Assembly: GCA_024500155.1 (NCBI GenBank)
Contig: CM044879.1
Coordinates: forward strand, 19,235,572 to 19,299,571
Origin: Chenopodium formosanum
Taxonomy: Eukaryota > Streptophyta > Magnoliopsida > Caryophyllales > Amaranthaceae
Length of the DNA: 64,000 bases
Reading direction: 5' to 3'
Of the stretch, positions 14,884-26,499 are shown in pieces. The notes beneath the pieces are model-generated. The model was not told where the DNA came from and made no database searches. It saw only the letters and a list, made by a program, of their open reading frames with translations. Both the position numbers and the translations under genes were made by a program. Position 1 is the first letter of the stretch, and each line of letters begins with the position of its first letter.

Positions 14884-15928
14884 CTAATTGAGTCAAATGA
14901 AAGTCAAACACATTCAACAAAGCTAATTGAGTTAAATGAAAGTCAAACACATTCAAACAAAGCTTTTTGAATGAAATGAAAGTCAATTGCATTCCACAAT
15001 GCTAGTTGAGTCAAATGAAAGTCAAACACATTCAACAAAGCTAATTGAGTCAAATGAAAGTCAAACACATTCAAACAAAGCTTTTTGAATCAAATGAAAG
15101 TAATATTCATTCAACAAAGCTAATTGAGTCAAATGAAAGTCAAACTCTTTCAACAAAGCTTTTAGAATCAAATGAAAGTCAAATACATTCAAACAAAGCT
15201 TTTTGAATGAAATGAAAGTCAATTGCATTCCACAATGCTAATTGAGTCAAATGAAAGTGAAACACATTCAACAAAGCTAATTGAGTCAAATGAAAGTCAA
15301 ACACATTCAACAAAGCTTTTAGAATCAAATGAAAGTCAAATACATTCAAACAAAGCTTTTTGAATCAAATGAAAATCAAATAAAAGTCAATTACATTCCA
15401 CAATGCTAATTGAGTCAAATGAAAGTCAAAAACATTCGACAAAGCTAATTAAGTCAAATGAAAGTCAAACACATTCAACAAAGCTAATTGAGTCAAATGA
15501 AAGTCAAACACATTCAACAAAGCTTTTATAATCAAATGAAAGTCAAATATATTCAAACAAAGCTTTTTGAATCAAATGAAAATCAAATGAAAGTGAAATG
15601 CATTCCACAATGCTAATTGAGTCAAATCAAAGTCAAACACATTTAAAAAAGCTAATTGAGTCAAATGAAAGTCAAACACATTCAAACAAAGCTTTTTGTA
15701 TCAAATGAAAGTCAAATTTATTGATCAAAGCTAATTGAGTCAAATGAAAGTCAAACACTTTCAATAAAACTTTTAGAATCAAATGAAAGTCAAATACGTT
15801 CAAACAAAGCTTTTTGAATCAAATGAAAGTGAATTGCATTCCACAATGCTAATTGAGTCAAATGAAAGTGAAACACATTTAACAAAGCTAATTGAGTCAA
15901 ATGAAAGTCAAACAAATTCAAACAAAGC

Positions 15929-17690
15929 TTTTTGAATCAAATGAAAGTCAAATTTATTGATCAAAGCTAATTGAGTCAAATGAAAGTCAAACACTTTCAA
16001 TAAAACTTTTAGAATCAAATGAAAGTCTAATACGTTTAAACAAAGCTTTTTGAATCAAATGAAAGTGAATTGCATTCCACAATGCTATTTGAGTCAAATG
16101 AAAGTCAAACACATTCAACAAAGCTAATTGTGTCAAATGAAAGTCAAACACAGTCAAACAAAGCTTTTTGAATCAAATGAAAGGCAAATGCATTCAACAA
16201 AGCTAATTGAGTCAAATGAAAGTCAAAATCTTTAAACAAAGCTTTAAGAATCAAATGAAAGTCAAATACATTCAAACAAAGCTTTTTAAATCCAATGAAA
16301 GTTAATTGCATACCACAATGCTAATTGAGTCAAATGAAAGTCAAACGCATTCAACAAAGCTAATTGAGTCAAATGAAAGTCAAACACATTCAACAAAGCT
16401 AATTGTGTCAAATGAAAGACAAACACATTCAACAAAAGCTAATTGTGTCAAATGAAAGTCAAACACAGTCAAACAAAGCTTTTTGAATCAAATGAAATGC
16501 AAATGCATTCAACAAAGCTAATTGAGTCAAATGAAAGTCAAAATCTTTAAACAAAGCTTTAAGAATCAAATGAAAGTCAAATACATTCAAACAAAGCTTT
16601 TTAAATCCAATGAAAGTCAATTGCATACCACAATGCTAATTGAGTCAAATGAAAGTCAAACACATTCAACAAAGCTAATTGAGTCAAATGAAAGTCAAAC
16701 ACATTCAACAAAGCTAATTGTGTCAAATGAAAGTCAAACACAGTCAAACAAAGCTTTTTGAATCAAATGAAAGGCAAATGCATTCAACAAAGCTAATTGA
16801 GTTAAATGAAAGTCAAAATCTTTCAACAAAGCTTTAAGAATCAAATGAAAGTCAAATACATTCAAACAAAGCCTTTTGAATCAAATGAAAGTCAATTGCA
16901 TACCACAATGCTAATTAAGTCAAATGAAAGTCAAACACATTCAACAAAGCTAATTGAGTCAAATAAAAGTCAAACACATTCAAACAAAGCTTTTTAAATC
17001 AAATGAAATTCAATTGCATTCCACAATGCTAATTGAGTCAAATGAAAGTCAAACACATTCAACAAAGCTAATTGAGTCAAATGAAAGTCAAACACATTCA
17101 AACAAAGCTTTTTGAATGAAATGAAAGTCAATTGCATTCCACAATGCTAATTAGTCAAATGAAAGTCAAACACATTCAACAAAGCTAATTGAGTGAAATG
17201 AAAGTCAAACACATTCAAACAAAGCTTTTTGAATCAAATGAAAGTAATATTCATTCAACAAAGCTAATTGAGTCAAATGAAAGTCAAACTCTTTCAACAA
17301 AGCTTTTAGAATCAAATGAAAGTCAAATACATTCAAACAAAGCTTTTTGAATGAAATGAAAGTCAATTGCATTCCACAATGCTAATTGAGTCAAATGAAA
17401 GTCAAACACATTCAACAAAGCTAATTGAGTCAAATGAAAGTCAAACACATTCAACAAAGCTTTTAGAATCAAATGAAAGTCAAATACATTCAAACAAAGC
17501 TTTTTGAATCAAATGAAAATCAAATGAAAGTCAAATGCATTCCACAATGCTAATTGAGTCAAATGAAAGTCAAACACATTCAACAAAGCTAATTGAGTCA
17601 AATGAAAGTCAAACACATTCAACAAAGCTAATTGAGTCAAATGAAAGCCAAACACATTCAACAAAGCTTTTATAATCAAATGAAAGTCAA
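15929..17690 (+). repeat. Partial third copy of block (matches 8,091-9,852)
   Basis: Matches 8,091-9,852 at a constant offset of 7,838 bp, for example 8,684 with 16,522 and 9,671 with 17,509. The match stops at about 17,690, where the monomer arm changes to the ATACCAC form. The next ~230 bp resemble material near 16,891 at offset about 795. The block therefore ends at a recombination joint, not by gradual divergence. Confidence 0.8.
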
Positions 17691-18259
17691 TTGCATACCA
17701 CAATGCTAATTAAGTCAAATGAAAGTCAAACACATTCAACAAAGCTAATTGAGTCAAATAAAAGTCAAACACATTCAAACAAAGCTTTTTAAATCAAATG
17801 AAATTCAATTGCATTCCACAATGCTAATTGAGTCAAATGAAAGTCAAACACATTCAACAAAGCTAATTGAGTCAAATGAAAGCCAAACACATTCAACAAA
17901 GCTTTTATAATCAAATGAAAGTCAAATACATTCAAACAAAGCTTTTTGAATCAAATGAAAATCAAATGAAAGTGAAATGCATTCCACAATGCTAATTGAG
18001 TCAAATGAAAGTCAAACACATTTAACAAAGCTAATTAAGTCAAATGAAAGTCAAACACATTCAAACAAAGCTTTTTGAATAAAATGAAAGTCAAATTTAT
18101 TGATCAAAGCTAATTGAGTCAAATGAAAGTCAAACACTTTCAATAAAACTTTTAGAATCAAATGAAAGTCAAATACGTTCAAACAAAGCTTTTTGAATCA
18201 AATGAAAGTGAATTGCATTCCACAATGCTAATTGAGTCAAATGAAAGTGAAACACATTT

Positions 18260-20150
18260 AACAAAGCTAATTGAGTCAAATGAAAGTCAAACACATTTAA
18301 ACAAAGCTTTTTGAATCAAATGAAAGTCAAATTTATTGATCAAAGCTAATTGAGTCAAATGAAAGTCAAACACATTCAATAAAAATTTTAGAATCAAATG
18401 AAAGTCTAATACGTTAAACAAAGCTTTTTGAATCAAATGAAAGTGAATTGCATTCCACAATGCTATTTGAGTCAAATGAAAGTCAAACACATTCAACAAA
18501 GCTAATTGTGTCAAATGAAAGTCAAACACAGTCAAACAAAGCTTTTTGAATCAAATGAAAGGCAAATGCATTCAACAAAGCTAATTGAGTTAAATGAAAG
18601 TCAAAATCTTTAAACAAAGCTTTAAGAATCAAATGAAAGTCAAATACATTCAAACAAAGCTTTTTAAATCCAATGAAAGTTAATTGCATACCACAATGCT
18701 AATTGAGTCAAATGAAAGTCAAACACATTCAACAAAGCTAATTGAGTCAAATGAAAGTCAAACACATTCAACAAAGCTAATTGAGTCAAATGAAAGTCAA
18801 ACACATTCAACAAAGCAAATTGTGTCAAATGAAAGTCAAACACATTCAACAAAGCTAATTGTGTCAAATGAAAGTCAAACACAGTCAAACAAAGCTTTTT
18901 GAATCAAATGAAATGCAAATGCATTCAACAAAGCTAATTGAGTCAAATGAAAGTCAAAATCTTTAAACAAAGCTTTAAGAATCAAATGAAAGTCAAATAC
19001 ATTCAAACAAAGCTTTTTAAATCCAATGAAAGTCAATTGCATACCACAATGCTAATTGAGTCAAATGAAAGTCAAACACATTCAACAAAGCTAATTGAGT
19101 CAAATGAAAGTCAAACACATTCAACAAAGCTAATTGTGTCAAATGAAAGTCAAACACAGTCAAACAAAGCTTTTTGAATCAAATGAAAGGCAAATGCATT
19201 CAACAAAGCTAATTGAGTTAAATGAAAGTCAAAATCTTTCAACAAAGCTTTAAGAATCAAATGAAAGTCAAATACATTCAAACAAAGCCTTTTGAATCAA
19301 ATGAAAGTCAATTGCATACCACAATGCTAATTAAGTCAAATGAAAGTCAAACACATTCAACAAAGCTAATTGAGTCAAATAAAAGTCAAACACATTCAAA
19401 CAAAGCATTTTAAATCAAATGAAATTCAATTGCATTCCACAATGCTAACTGAGTCAAATGAAAGTCAAACACATTCAACAAAGCTAATTGAGTCAAATGA
19501 AAGTCAAACACATTCAAACAAAGCTTTTTGAATGAAATGAAAGTCAATTGCATTCCACAATGCTAATTGAGTCAATTGAAAGTCAAACACATTCAACAAA
19601 GCTAATTGAGTCAAATGAAAGTCAAACACATTCAAACAAAGCTTTTTGAATCAAATGAAAGTAATATTCATTCAACAAAGCTAATTGAGTCAAATGAAAG
19701 TCAAACTCTTTCAACAAAGCTTTTAGAATAAAATGAAAGTCAAATACATTCAAACAAAGCTTTTTGAATGAAATGAAAGTCAATTGCATTCCACAATGCT
19801 AATTGAGTCAAATGAAAGTCAAACACATTCAACAAAGCTAATTGAGTCAAATGAAAGTCAAACACATTCAACAAAGCTTTTAGAATCAAATGAAAGTCAA
19901 ATACATTCAAACAAAGCTTTTTGAATCAAATGTAAATCAAATGAAAGTCAAATGCATTCCACAATGCTAATTGAGTCAAATGAAAGTCAAACACATTCAA
20001 CAAAGCTAATTGAGTCAAATGAAAGTCAAACACATTCAACAAAGCTAATTGAGTCAAATGAAAGCCAAACACATTCAACAAAGCTTTTATAATCAAGTGA
20101 AAGTCAAATACATTCAAACAAAGCTTTTTGAATCAAATGAAAATCAAATG
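18260..20150 (+). repeat. Partial third copy of block (matches about 9,950-11,840)
   Basis: Matches the copy-2 interval at offset 8,309 bp: 9,978 with 18,287, 10,355 with 18,664, 10,913 with 19,222. The rare variant AATGTAAATC is shared by all three copies, near 4,736, 11,619 and 19,928. The segment 16,522-~17,500 is also close to 18,938-~19,900 (offset 2,416), and 20,469-20,717 to 18,287-18,535 (offset 2,182). These show repeated reshuffling of the same source block. Confidence 0.78.
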
Positions 20151-21009
20151 AAAGTGAAATGCATTCCACAATGCTAATTGAGTCAAATGAAAGTCAAACA
20201 CATTTAACAAAGCTAATTAAGTCAAATGAAAGTCAAACACATTCAAACAAAGCTTTTTGAATCAAATGAAAGTCAAATTTATTGATCAAAGCTAATTGAG
20301 TCAAATGAAAGTCAAACACTTTCAATAAAACTTTTAGAATCAAATGAAAGTCAAATACGTTCAAACAAAGCTTTTTAAATCAAATGAAAGTGAATTGCAT
20401 TCCACAATGCTAATTGAGTCAAATGAAAGTGAAACACATTTAACAAAGCTAATTGAGTCAAATGAAAGTCAAACACATTCAAACAAAGCTTTTTGAATCA
20501 AATTAAAGTCAAATTTATTGATCAAAGCTAATTGAGTCAAATGAAAGTCAAACACATTCAATAAAAATTTTAGAATCAAATGAAAGTCTAATACGTTAAA
20601 CAAAGCTTTTTGAATCAAATGAAAGTGAATTGCATTCCACAATGCTATTTGAGTCAAATGAAAGTCAAACACATTCAACAAAGCTAATTGTGTCAAATGA
20701 AAGTCAAACACAGTCAAACAAAGCTTTTTGAATCAAATGAAAGGCAAATGCATTCAACAAAGCTAATTGAGTCAAATGAAAGTCAAAATCTTTCAACAAA
20801 GCTTTAAGAATCAAATGAAAGTCAAATACATTCAAACAAAGCTTTTTGAATCAAATGAAAGTCAATTGCATACCACAATGCTAATTGAGTCAAATGAAAG
20901 TCAAACACATTCAACAAAGCTAATTGAGTCAAATGAAAGTCAAACACATTCAACAAAGCTAATTGTGTCAATGCTAATTGAGTCAAATGAAAGTCAAACA
21001 CGTTCAAAC

Positions 21010-21245
21010 AAAGCTTTTTGAATCAAATGAAAGTCAAATGCATTCAACAAAGCTAATTGATTCAAATGAAAGTCAAACACATTCAACAAAGCTTTTAGAA
21101 TCAAATGAAAGTCAAATACATTCAAACAAAGCTTTTTGAATCAAATGAAAGTCAATTGCATTCCACAATGCTAATTGAGTCAAATGAACATCAAACACAT
21201 TCAACTAAGATAATTGAGTTAAATAAAAGTCCAACACATTCAAAC
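21010..21245 (+). repeat. Reference 236-bp hexameric higher-order repeat unit
   Basis: One clean hexamer. Monomers lie at 21,010-21,048 (39), 21,049-21,087 (39), 21,088-21,127 (40), 21,128-21,166 (39), 21,167-21,205 (39) and 21,206-21,245 (40). The next hexamers begin at 21,246 and 21,482, each exactly 236 bp on. Monomers 1, 3 and 4 contain a HindIII site (AAGCTT); monomer 1 carries ATGCAT and monomer 4 CAATTG. Monomers 1-3 and 4-6 are related trimers, so the hexamer looks like a duplicated trimer whose halves diverged. Confidence 0.93.
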
Positions 21246-22630
21246 AAAGCTTTTTGAATCAAATGAAAGTAAAATGCATTCAACAAAGCTAATTGAGTCA
21301 AATGAAAGTCAAACACATTCAACAATGCTTTTAGAATCAAATGAAAGTCAAATACATTCAAACAAAGCTTTTTGAATCAAATGAAAGTCAATTGCATTCC
21401 ACAATGCTAATTGAGTCAATTGAAAGTCGTTTACATTCAACAAAGCTAATTGAGTCAATTGAAAGTCAAATACATTCAAACAAAGATTTTTGAATCAAAT
21501 GAATGTCAAATGCATTTTACAAATCGAATTGAGTCAAATGGAATCAAACACTTTCAACAAAGCTTTTAGAATCAAATGAAAGGCAAATACATTCAAAAAA
21601 GCTTTTTGAATCAAATGATAATCAATTGCATTCCACAATGCTAGTTGAGTCAAATGAAAGTCAAACACATTCAACAAAGCAAATTAAGTCAAATGAAAGT
21701 CAAACACATTTAAACAAAGCTTTTTGAATCAATTGAAATTAAATGCATTCAACAAAGCTAATTGACTCAAATGAAAGTCAAACACTTTAAAAAAAGCTTT
21801 TCGAATCAAATGAAAGTCAAATACATTCAAAAAAGCTTTTTAATCAAATGAAAGTCAATTGCATTCCACAATGCTAATTGAGTCAAATTAAAGTCAAACT
21901 TATTCAAACAAAGCTTTTTAAATCAAATGAAAGTCAAATGTATTAAAAAAAGCCAATTGAGTCAAATGAAAGTCAAACACATTCAAACAAAGCTTTTTGA
22001 ATCAATTGAAATTAAATGCATTCAACAAAGCTAATTGAGTCAAATGAAAGTCAAACACATTCAACAAAGCTTTAAGAATCAAATGAAAGTCAAATACATT
22101 CAAACAAAGCTTTTTGAATCAAATGAAAGACAATTGCATTCCAGAATGCTAATTGAGTCAAATGAAACTCAAACACATTCAAGCAAAGATTTTTGAATCA
22201 ATTGAAAGTTAAATGCATTCAACAAAGCAAATTAAGTCAAATGAAAGTCAAACACATTCAAACAAAGCTTTTTGAATAAAATGAAAGTCAAATGCATTCA
22301 ACAAAGCTAATTGAGTCAATTGAAAGTCAAATACTTTTAACAAAGCTTTAAGAATCAAATGAAAGTCAAATACATTCAAACAAAGCTTTTTGAATCAAAT
22401 GAAAGTCAATTGCATTCAAGAATGCTAATTGAGTCAAATGAAAGTCAAACACATTCAACAAAGCTAATTAAGTCAAATGAAAGTCAAACATTTTCAAACA
22501 AAGCTTTTTGAATCAAATGAAAGTCAAATGCATTCAACAACTAATTGAGTCAAATGAAAGTCAAACACTTTCAACAAAGCTTTTAAAAGCAAATGAAAGC
22601 TAAATACATTCAAACAAAGCTTTTTGAATC
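21181..22630 (+). repeat. ~1.96-kb-offset duplicated block, copy 1
   Basis: Rare variants at 21,181 (CAAATGAACATC), 21,421 (GAAAGTCGTTTACATTC) and 21,781 (ACTTTAAAAAAAGC) recur at offset 1,960 bp. Beyond about 21,880 the offset becomes 1,999 because the second copy has one extra 39-bp monomer. The CAAATGAACATC variant occurs again at 22,669 and 23,141, 472 bp apart (two hexamers). Confidence 0.82.
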
Positions 22631-23140
22631 AAATGAAAGTCAATTGCATTCCACAATGCTAATTGAGTCAAATGAACATCAAACACATTCAACTAAGATA
22701 ATTGAGTTAAATAAAAGTCCAACACATTCAAACAAAGCTTTTTTAATCAAATGAAAGTAAAATGCATTCAACAAAGCTAATTGAGTCAAATGAAAGTCAA
22801 ACACATTCAACAAAGCTTTTAGAATCAAATGAAAGTCAAATACATTCAAACAAAGCTTTTTGAATCAAATGAAAGTCAATTGCATTCCACAATGCTAATT
22901 GAGTCAAATGAAAGTCAAACACATTCAACAATGCTAATTGAGTCAAATGAAATTCAAACACGTTCAAACAAAGCTTTTTGAATCAAATGAAAGTCAAATG
23001 CATTCAACAAAGCTAATTGAGTCAAATGAAAGTCAAACACATTCAACAAAGCTTTTAGAATCAAATGAAAGTCAAATACATTGAAACAAAGCTTTTTGAA
23101 TCAAATGAAAGTCAATTGCATTCCACAATGCTAATTGAGT

Positions 23141-24629
23141 CAAATGAACATCAAACACATTCAACTAAGATAATTGAGTTAAATAAAAGTCCAACACATT
23201 CAAACAAAGCTTTTTTAATCAAATGAAAGTAAAATGCATTCAACAAAGCTAATTGAGTCAAATGAAAGTCAAACACATTCAACAAAGCTTTTAGAAACAA
23301 ATGAAAGTCAAATACATTCAAACAAAGCTTTTTGAATCAAATGAAAGTCAATTGCATTCCACAATGCTAATTGAGTCAATTGAAAGTCATTTACATTCAA
23401 CAAAGCTAATTGAGTCAAATGAAAGTCAAATACATTCAAACAAAGATTTTTGAATCAAATGAATGTCAAATGCATTTTACAAATCTAATTGAGTCAAATG
23501 GAATCAAACACTTTCAACAAAGCTTTTAGAATCAAATGAAAGTCAAATACATGCAAAAAAGCTTTTTGTATCAAATGAAAATCAATTGCATTCCACAATG
23601 CTAGTTGAGTCAAATGAAAGTCAAACACATTCAACAAAGCAAATTAAGTCAAATGAAAGTCAAACACATTCAAACAAAGCTTTTTGAATCAATTGAAATT
23701 AAATGCATTCAACAAAGCTAATTGACTCAAATGAAAGTCAAACACTTTAAAAAAAGCTTTTAGAATCAAATGAAAGTCAAATACATTCAAAAAAGCTTTT
23801 TAATCAAATGAAAGTCAATTGCATTCCACAATGTTAATTGAGTCAAATGAAAGTCAAACACAATCAACAAAGCAAATTGAGTCAAATGAAAGTCAAACAC
23901 ATTCAAACAAAGCTTTTTGAATCAAATGAAAGTCAAATGTATTAAAAAAAGCCAATTGAGTCAAATGAAAGTCAAACACATTCAAACAAAGCTTTTTGAA
24001 TCAATTGAAATTAAATGCATACAACAAAGCTAATTGAGTCAAATGAAAGTCAAACACATTCTACAAAGCTTTAAGAATCAAATGAAAGTCAAATACATTC
24101 AAACAAAGCTTTTTGAATCAAATGAAAGACAATTGCATTCCAGAATGCTAATTGAGTCAAATGAAACTCAAACACATTCAAGCAAAGATTTTTGAATCAA
24201 TTGAAAGTTAAATGCATTCAACAAAGCAAATTAAGTCAAATGAAAGTCAAACACATTCAAACAAAGCTTTTTGAATAAAATGAAAGTCAAATGCATTCAA
24301 CAAAGCTAATTGAGTCAATTGAAAGTCAAATACTTTTAACAAAGCTTTAAGAATCAAATGAAAGTCAAATACATTCAAACAAAGCTTTTTGAATCAAATG
24401 AAAGTCAATTACATTCAAGAATGCTAATTGAGTCAAATGAAAGTCAAACACATTCAACAAAGCTAATTAAGTCAAATGAAAGTCAAACATTTTCAAACAA
24501 AGCTTTTTGAATCAAATGAAAGTCAAATGCATTCAACAACTAATTGAGTCAAATGAAAGTCAAACACTTTCAACAAAGCTTTTAAAAGCAAATGAAAGTT
24601 AAATACATTCAAACAAAGCTTTTTGAATC
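23141..24629 (+). repeat. ~1.96-kb-offset duplicated block, copy 2
   Basis: Second copy of 21,181-22,630. It is distinguished by one additional 39-bp monomer near 23,840-23,900 and by scattered substitutions (for example GTCGTTT in copy 1, GTCATTT here). More differences separate this pair than the 6.9-kb pair, so it appears older. Confidence 0.82.
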
Positions 24630-24810
24630 AAATGAAAGTCAATAGCATTCGACAATGCTAATTGAGTTAAATGAAAGTCAAACACATTCAACAAAGCTAA
24701 TTGAGTCAAATGAAAGTCAATCGCATTCCACAATGTTAATTGAGTCAAATTAAACTCAAACACATTCAACAAAGCTAATTGAGTCAAATGAAAGTCAAAC
24801 ACATTCAAAC

Positions 24811-26148
24811 AATGCTTTTTGAATCAAATAAAAGTCAAACACATTCAACAAAGCTAATTGAGTCAAATGAAAGTTTAACACATTCAAACAAAGCTTTTTG
24901 AATCAATTGAAAGTCAAATGCATTCAACAAAGCTAATTGAGTCAAATGAAAGATAAACACTTTGAACAAAGCTTTTAGAATCAAATTAAAGTCAAATACA
25001 TTCAAACAAAGCCTTTTGAATTAAATGAAAGTCAATTGCATTCCACAATGCTAATTGAGTCAAATGAAAGTCAAACACATTCAACAATGCTAATTGAGTC
25101 AAATGAAATTCAAACACGTTCAAACAAAGCTTTTTGAATCAAATGAATGTCAAATGCATTCAACAAAGCTAATTGAGTTAAATGAAAGTCAAACACGTTC
25201 AACAAAGCTTTTAGAATCAAATGAAAGTCAAATACATTCAAACAAAGCTTTTTGAATCAAATGAAAGTCAATTGCATTCCACAATGCTAATTGAGTCAAA
25301 TGAACATCAAACACATTCAACAAAGATAATTGAGTCAAATAAAAGTCCAACACATTCAAACAAAGCTTTTTGAATCAAATGAAAGTAAAATGCATTCAAC
25401 AAAGCTAATTGAGTCAAATGAAAGTCAAACACATTCAACAAAGCTTTTAGAATCAAATGAAAGTCAAATACATTCACACAATGCTTTTTGAATCAAATAA
25501 AAGTCAAACACATTCAACAAAGCTAATTGAGTCAAATGAAAGTTTAACACATTCAAACAAAGCTTTTTGAATCAATTAAAAGTCAAATGCATTCAACAAA
25601 GCTAATTGAGTCAAATGAAAGATAAACACTTTGAACAAAGCTTTTAGAATCAAATTAAAGTCAAATACATTCAAACAAAGCCTTTTGAATTAAATGAAAG
25701 TCAATTGCATTCCACAATGCTAATTGAGTCAAATGAAAGTCAAACACATTCAACAATGCTAATTGAGTCAAATGAAATTCAAACACGTTCAAACAAAGCT
25801 TTTTGAATCAAATGAAAGTCAAATGCATTCAACAAAGCTAATTGAGTTAAATTAAAGTCAAACACATTCAACAAAGCTTTTAGAATCAAATGAAAGTCAA
25901 ATACATTCAAACAAAGCTTTTTGAATCAAATAAAAGTCAATTGCATTCCACAATGCTAATTGAGTCAAATGAACATCAAACACATTCAACAAAGATAATT
26001 GAGTCAAATAAAAGTCCAACACATTCAAATAAAGCTTTTTGAATCAAATGAAAGTAAAATGCATTCAACAAAGCTAATTGAGTCAAATGAAAGTCAAACA
26101 CATTCAACAAAGCTTTTAGAATCAAATGAAAGTCAAATACATTCAAAC
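24811..26148 (+). repeat. 669-bp tandem duplication (two copies)
   Basis: The segment starting AATGCTTTTTGAATC at 24,811 repeats from 25,480. Shared rare variants are GAAAGTTTAACAC, GAAAGATAAACAC and AAATTCAAACACG, all at offset 669. The unit is about 17 monomers, so it is not a whole number of hexamers, and the HOR register shifts across the joint. Confidence 0.82.
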
Positions 26149-26499
26149 AAAGCTTTTTGAATCAAATGAAAGTCAATTGCATTCCACAATGCTAATTGAG
26201 TCAAATGAAAGTCATTTACATTCAACAAAGCTAATTGAGTCAAATGAAAGTCAAATACATTCAAACAAAGATTTTTGAATCAAATGAAAGTCAAATGCAT
26301 TTTACAAATCTAATTGAGTCAAATGGAAGTCAAACACTTTCAACAAAGCTTTTAGAATCAAATGAAAGTCAAATACATTCAAAAAAAGCTTTTTGAATCA
26401 AATGAAAGTCAATTGCATTCCACAATGCTAATTGAGTCAAAAGAAAGTCAAACACATTTAACAAAGCTAATTGAGTCCAATGAAAGTCAAACATATTCA

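Larger units (their letters stand above)
1..20970 (+). repeat. Satellite array, left domain (forward orientation, block-duplicated)
   Basis: Continuous tandem array of 39/40-bp monomers in which every unit carries a conserved core close to TCAAATGAAAGTCAA. The arms vary: AAAGCTAATTGAGTC, AAAGCTTTTTGAATC, AAAGCTTTTAGAATC and AATGCTAATTGAGTC define the monomer classes. Two variants seem confined to this domain. One is a 50-bp monomer with an extra 11 bp (example 160-209, last seen near 20,130). The other is a class with AATTGTGTC and CACAGTC (last seen near 20,710). The domain is a mosaic of multi-kb blocks that are nearly identical to one another. The + strand is strongly A-rich (19 A against 8 T in one monomer). 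No gene is present; the open frames are products of the 13-codon period. Array identity is certain from direct reading; the domain limits are approximate. Confidence 0.97.
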
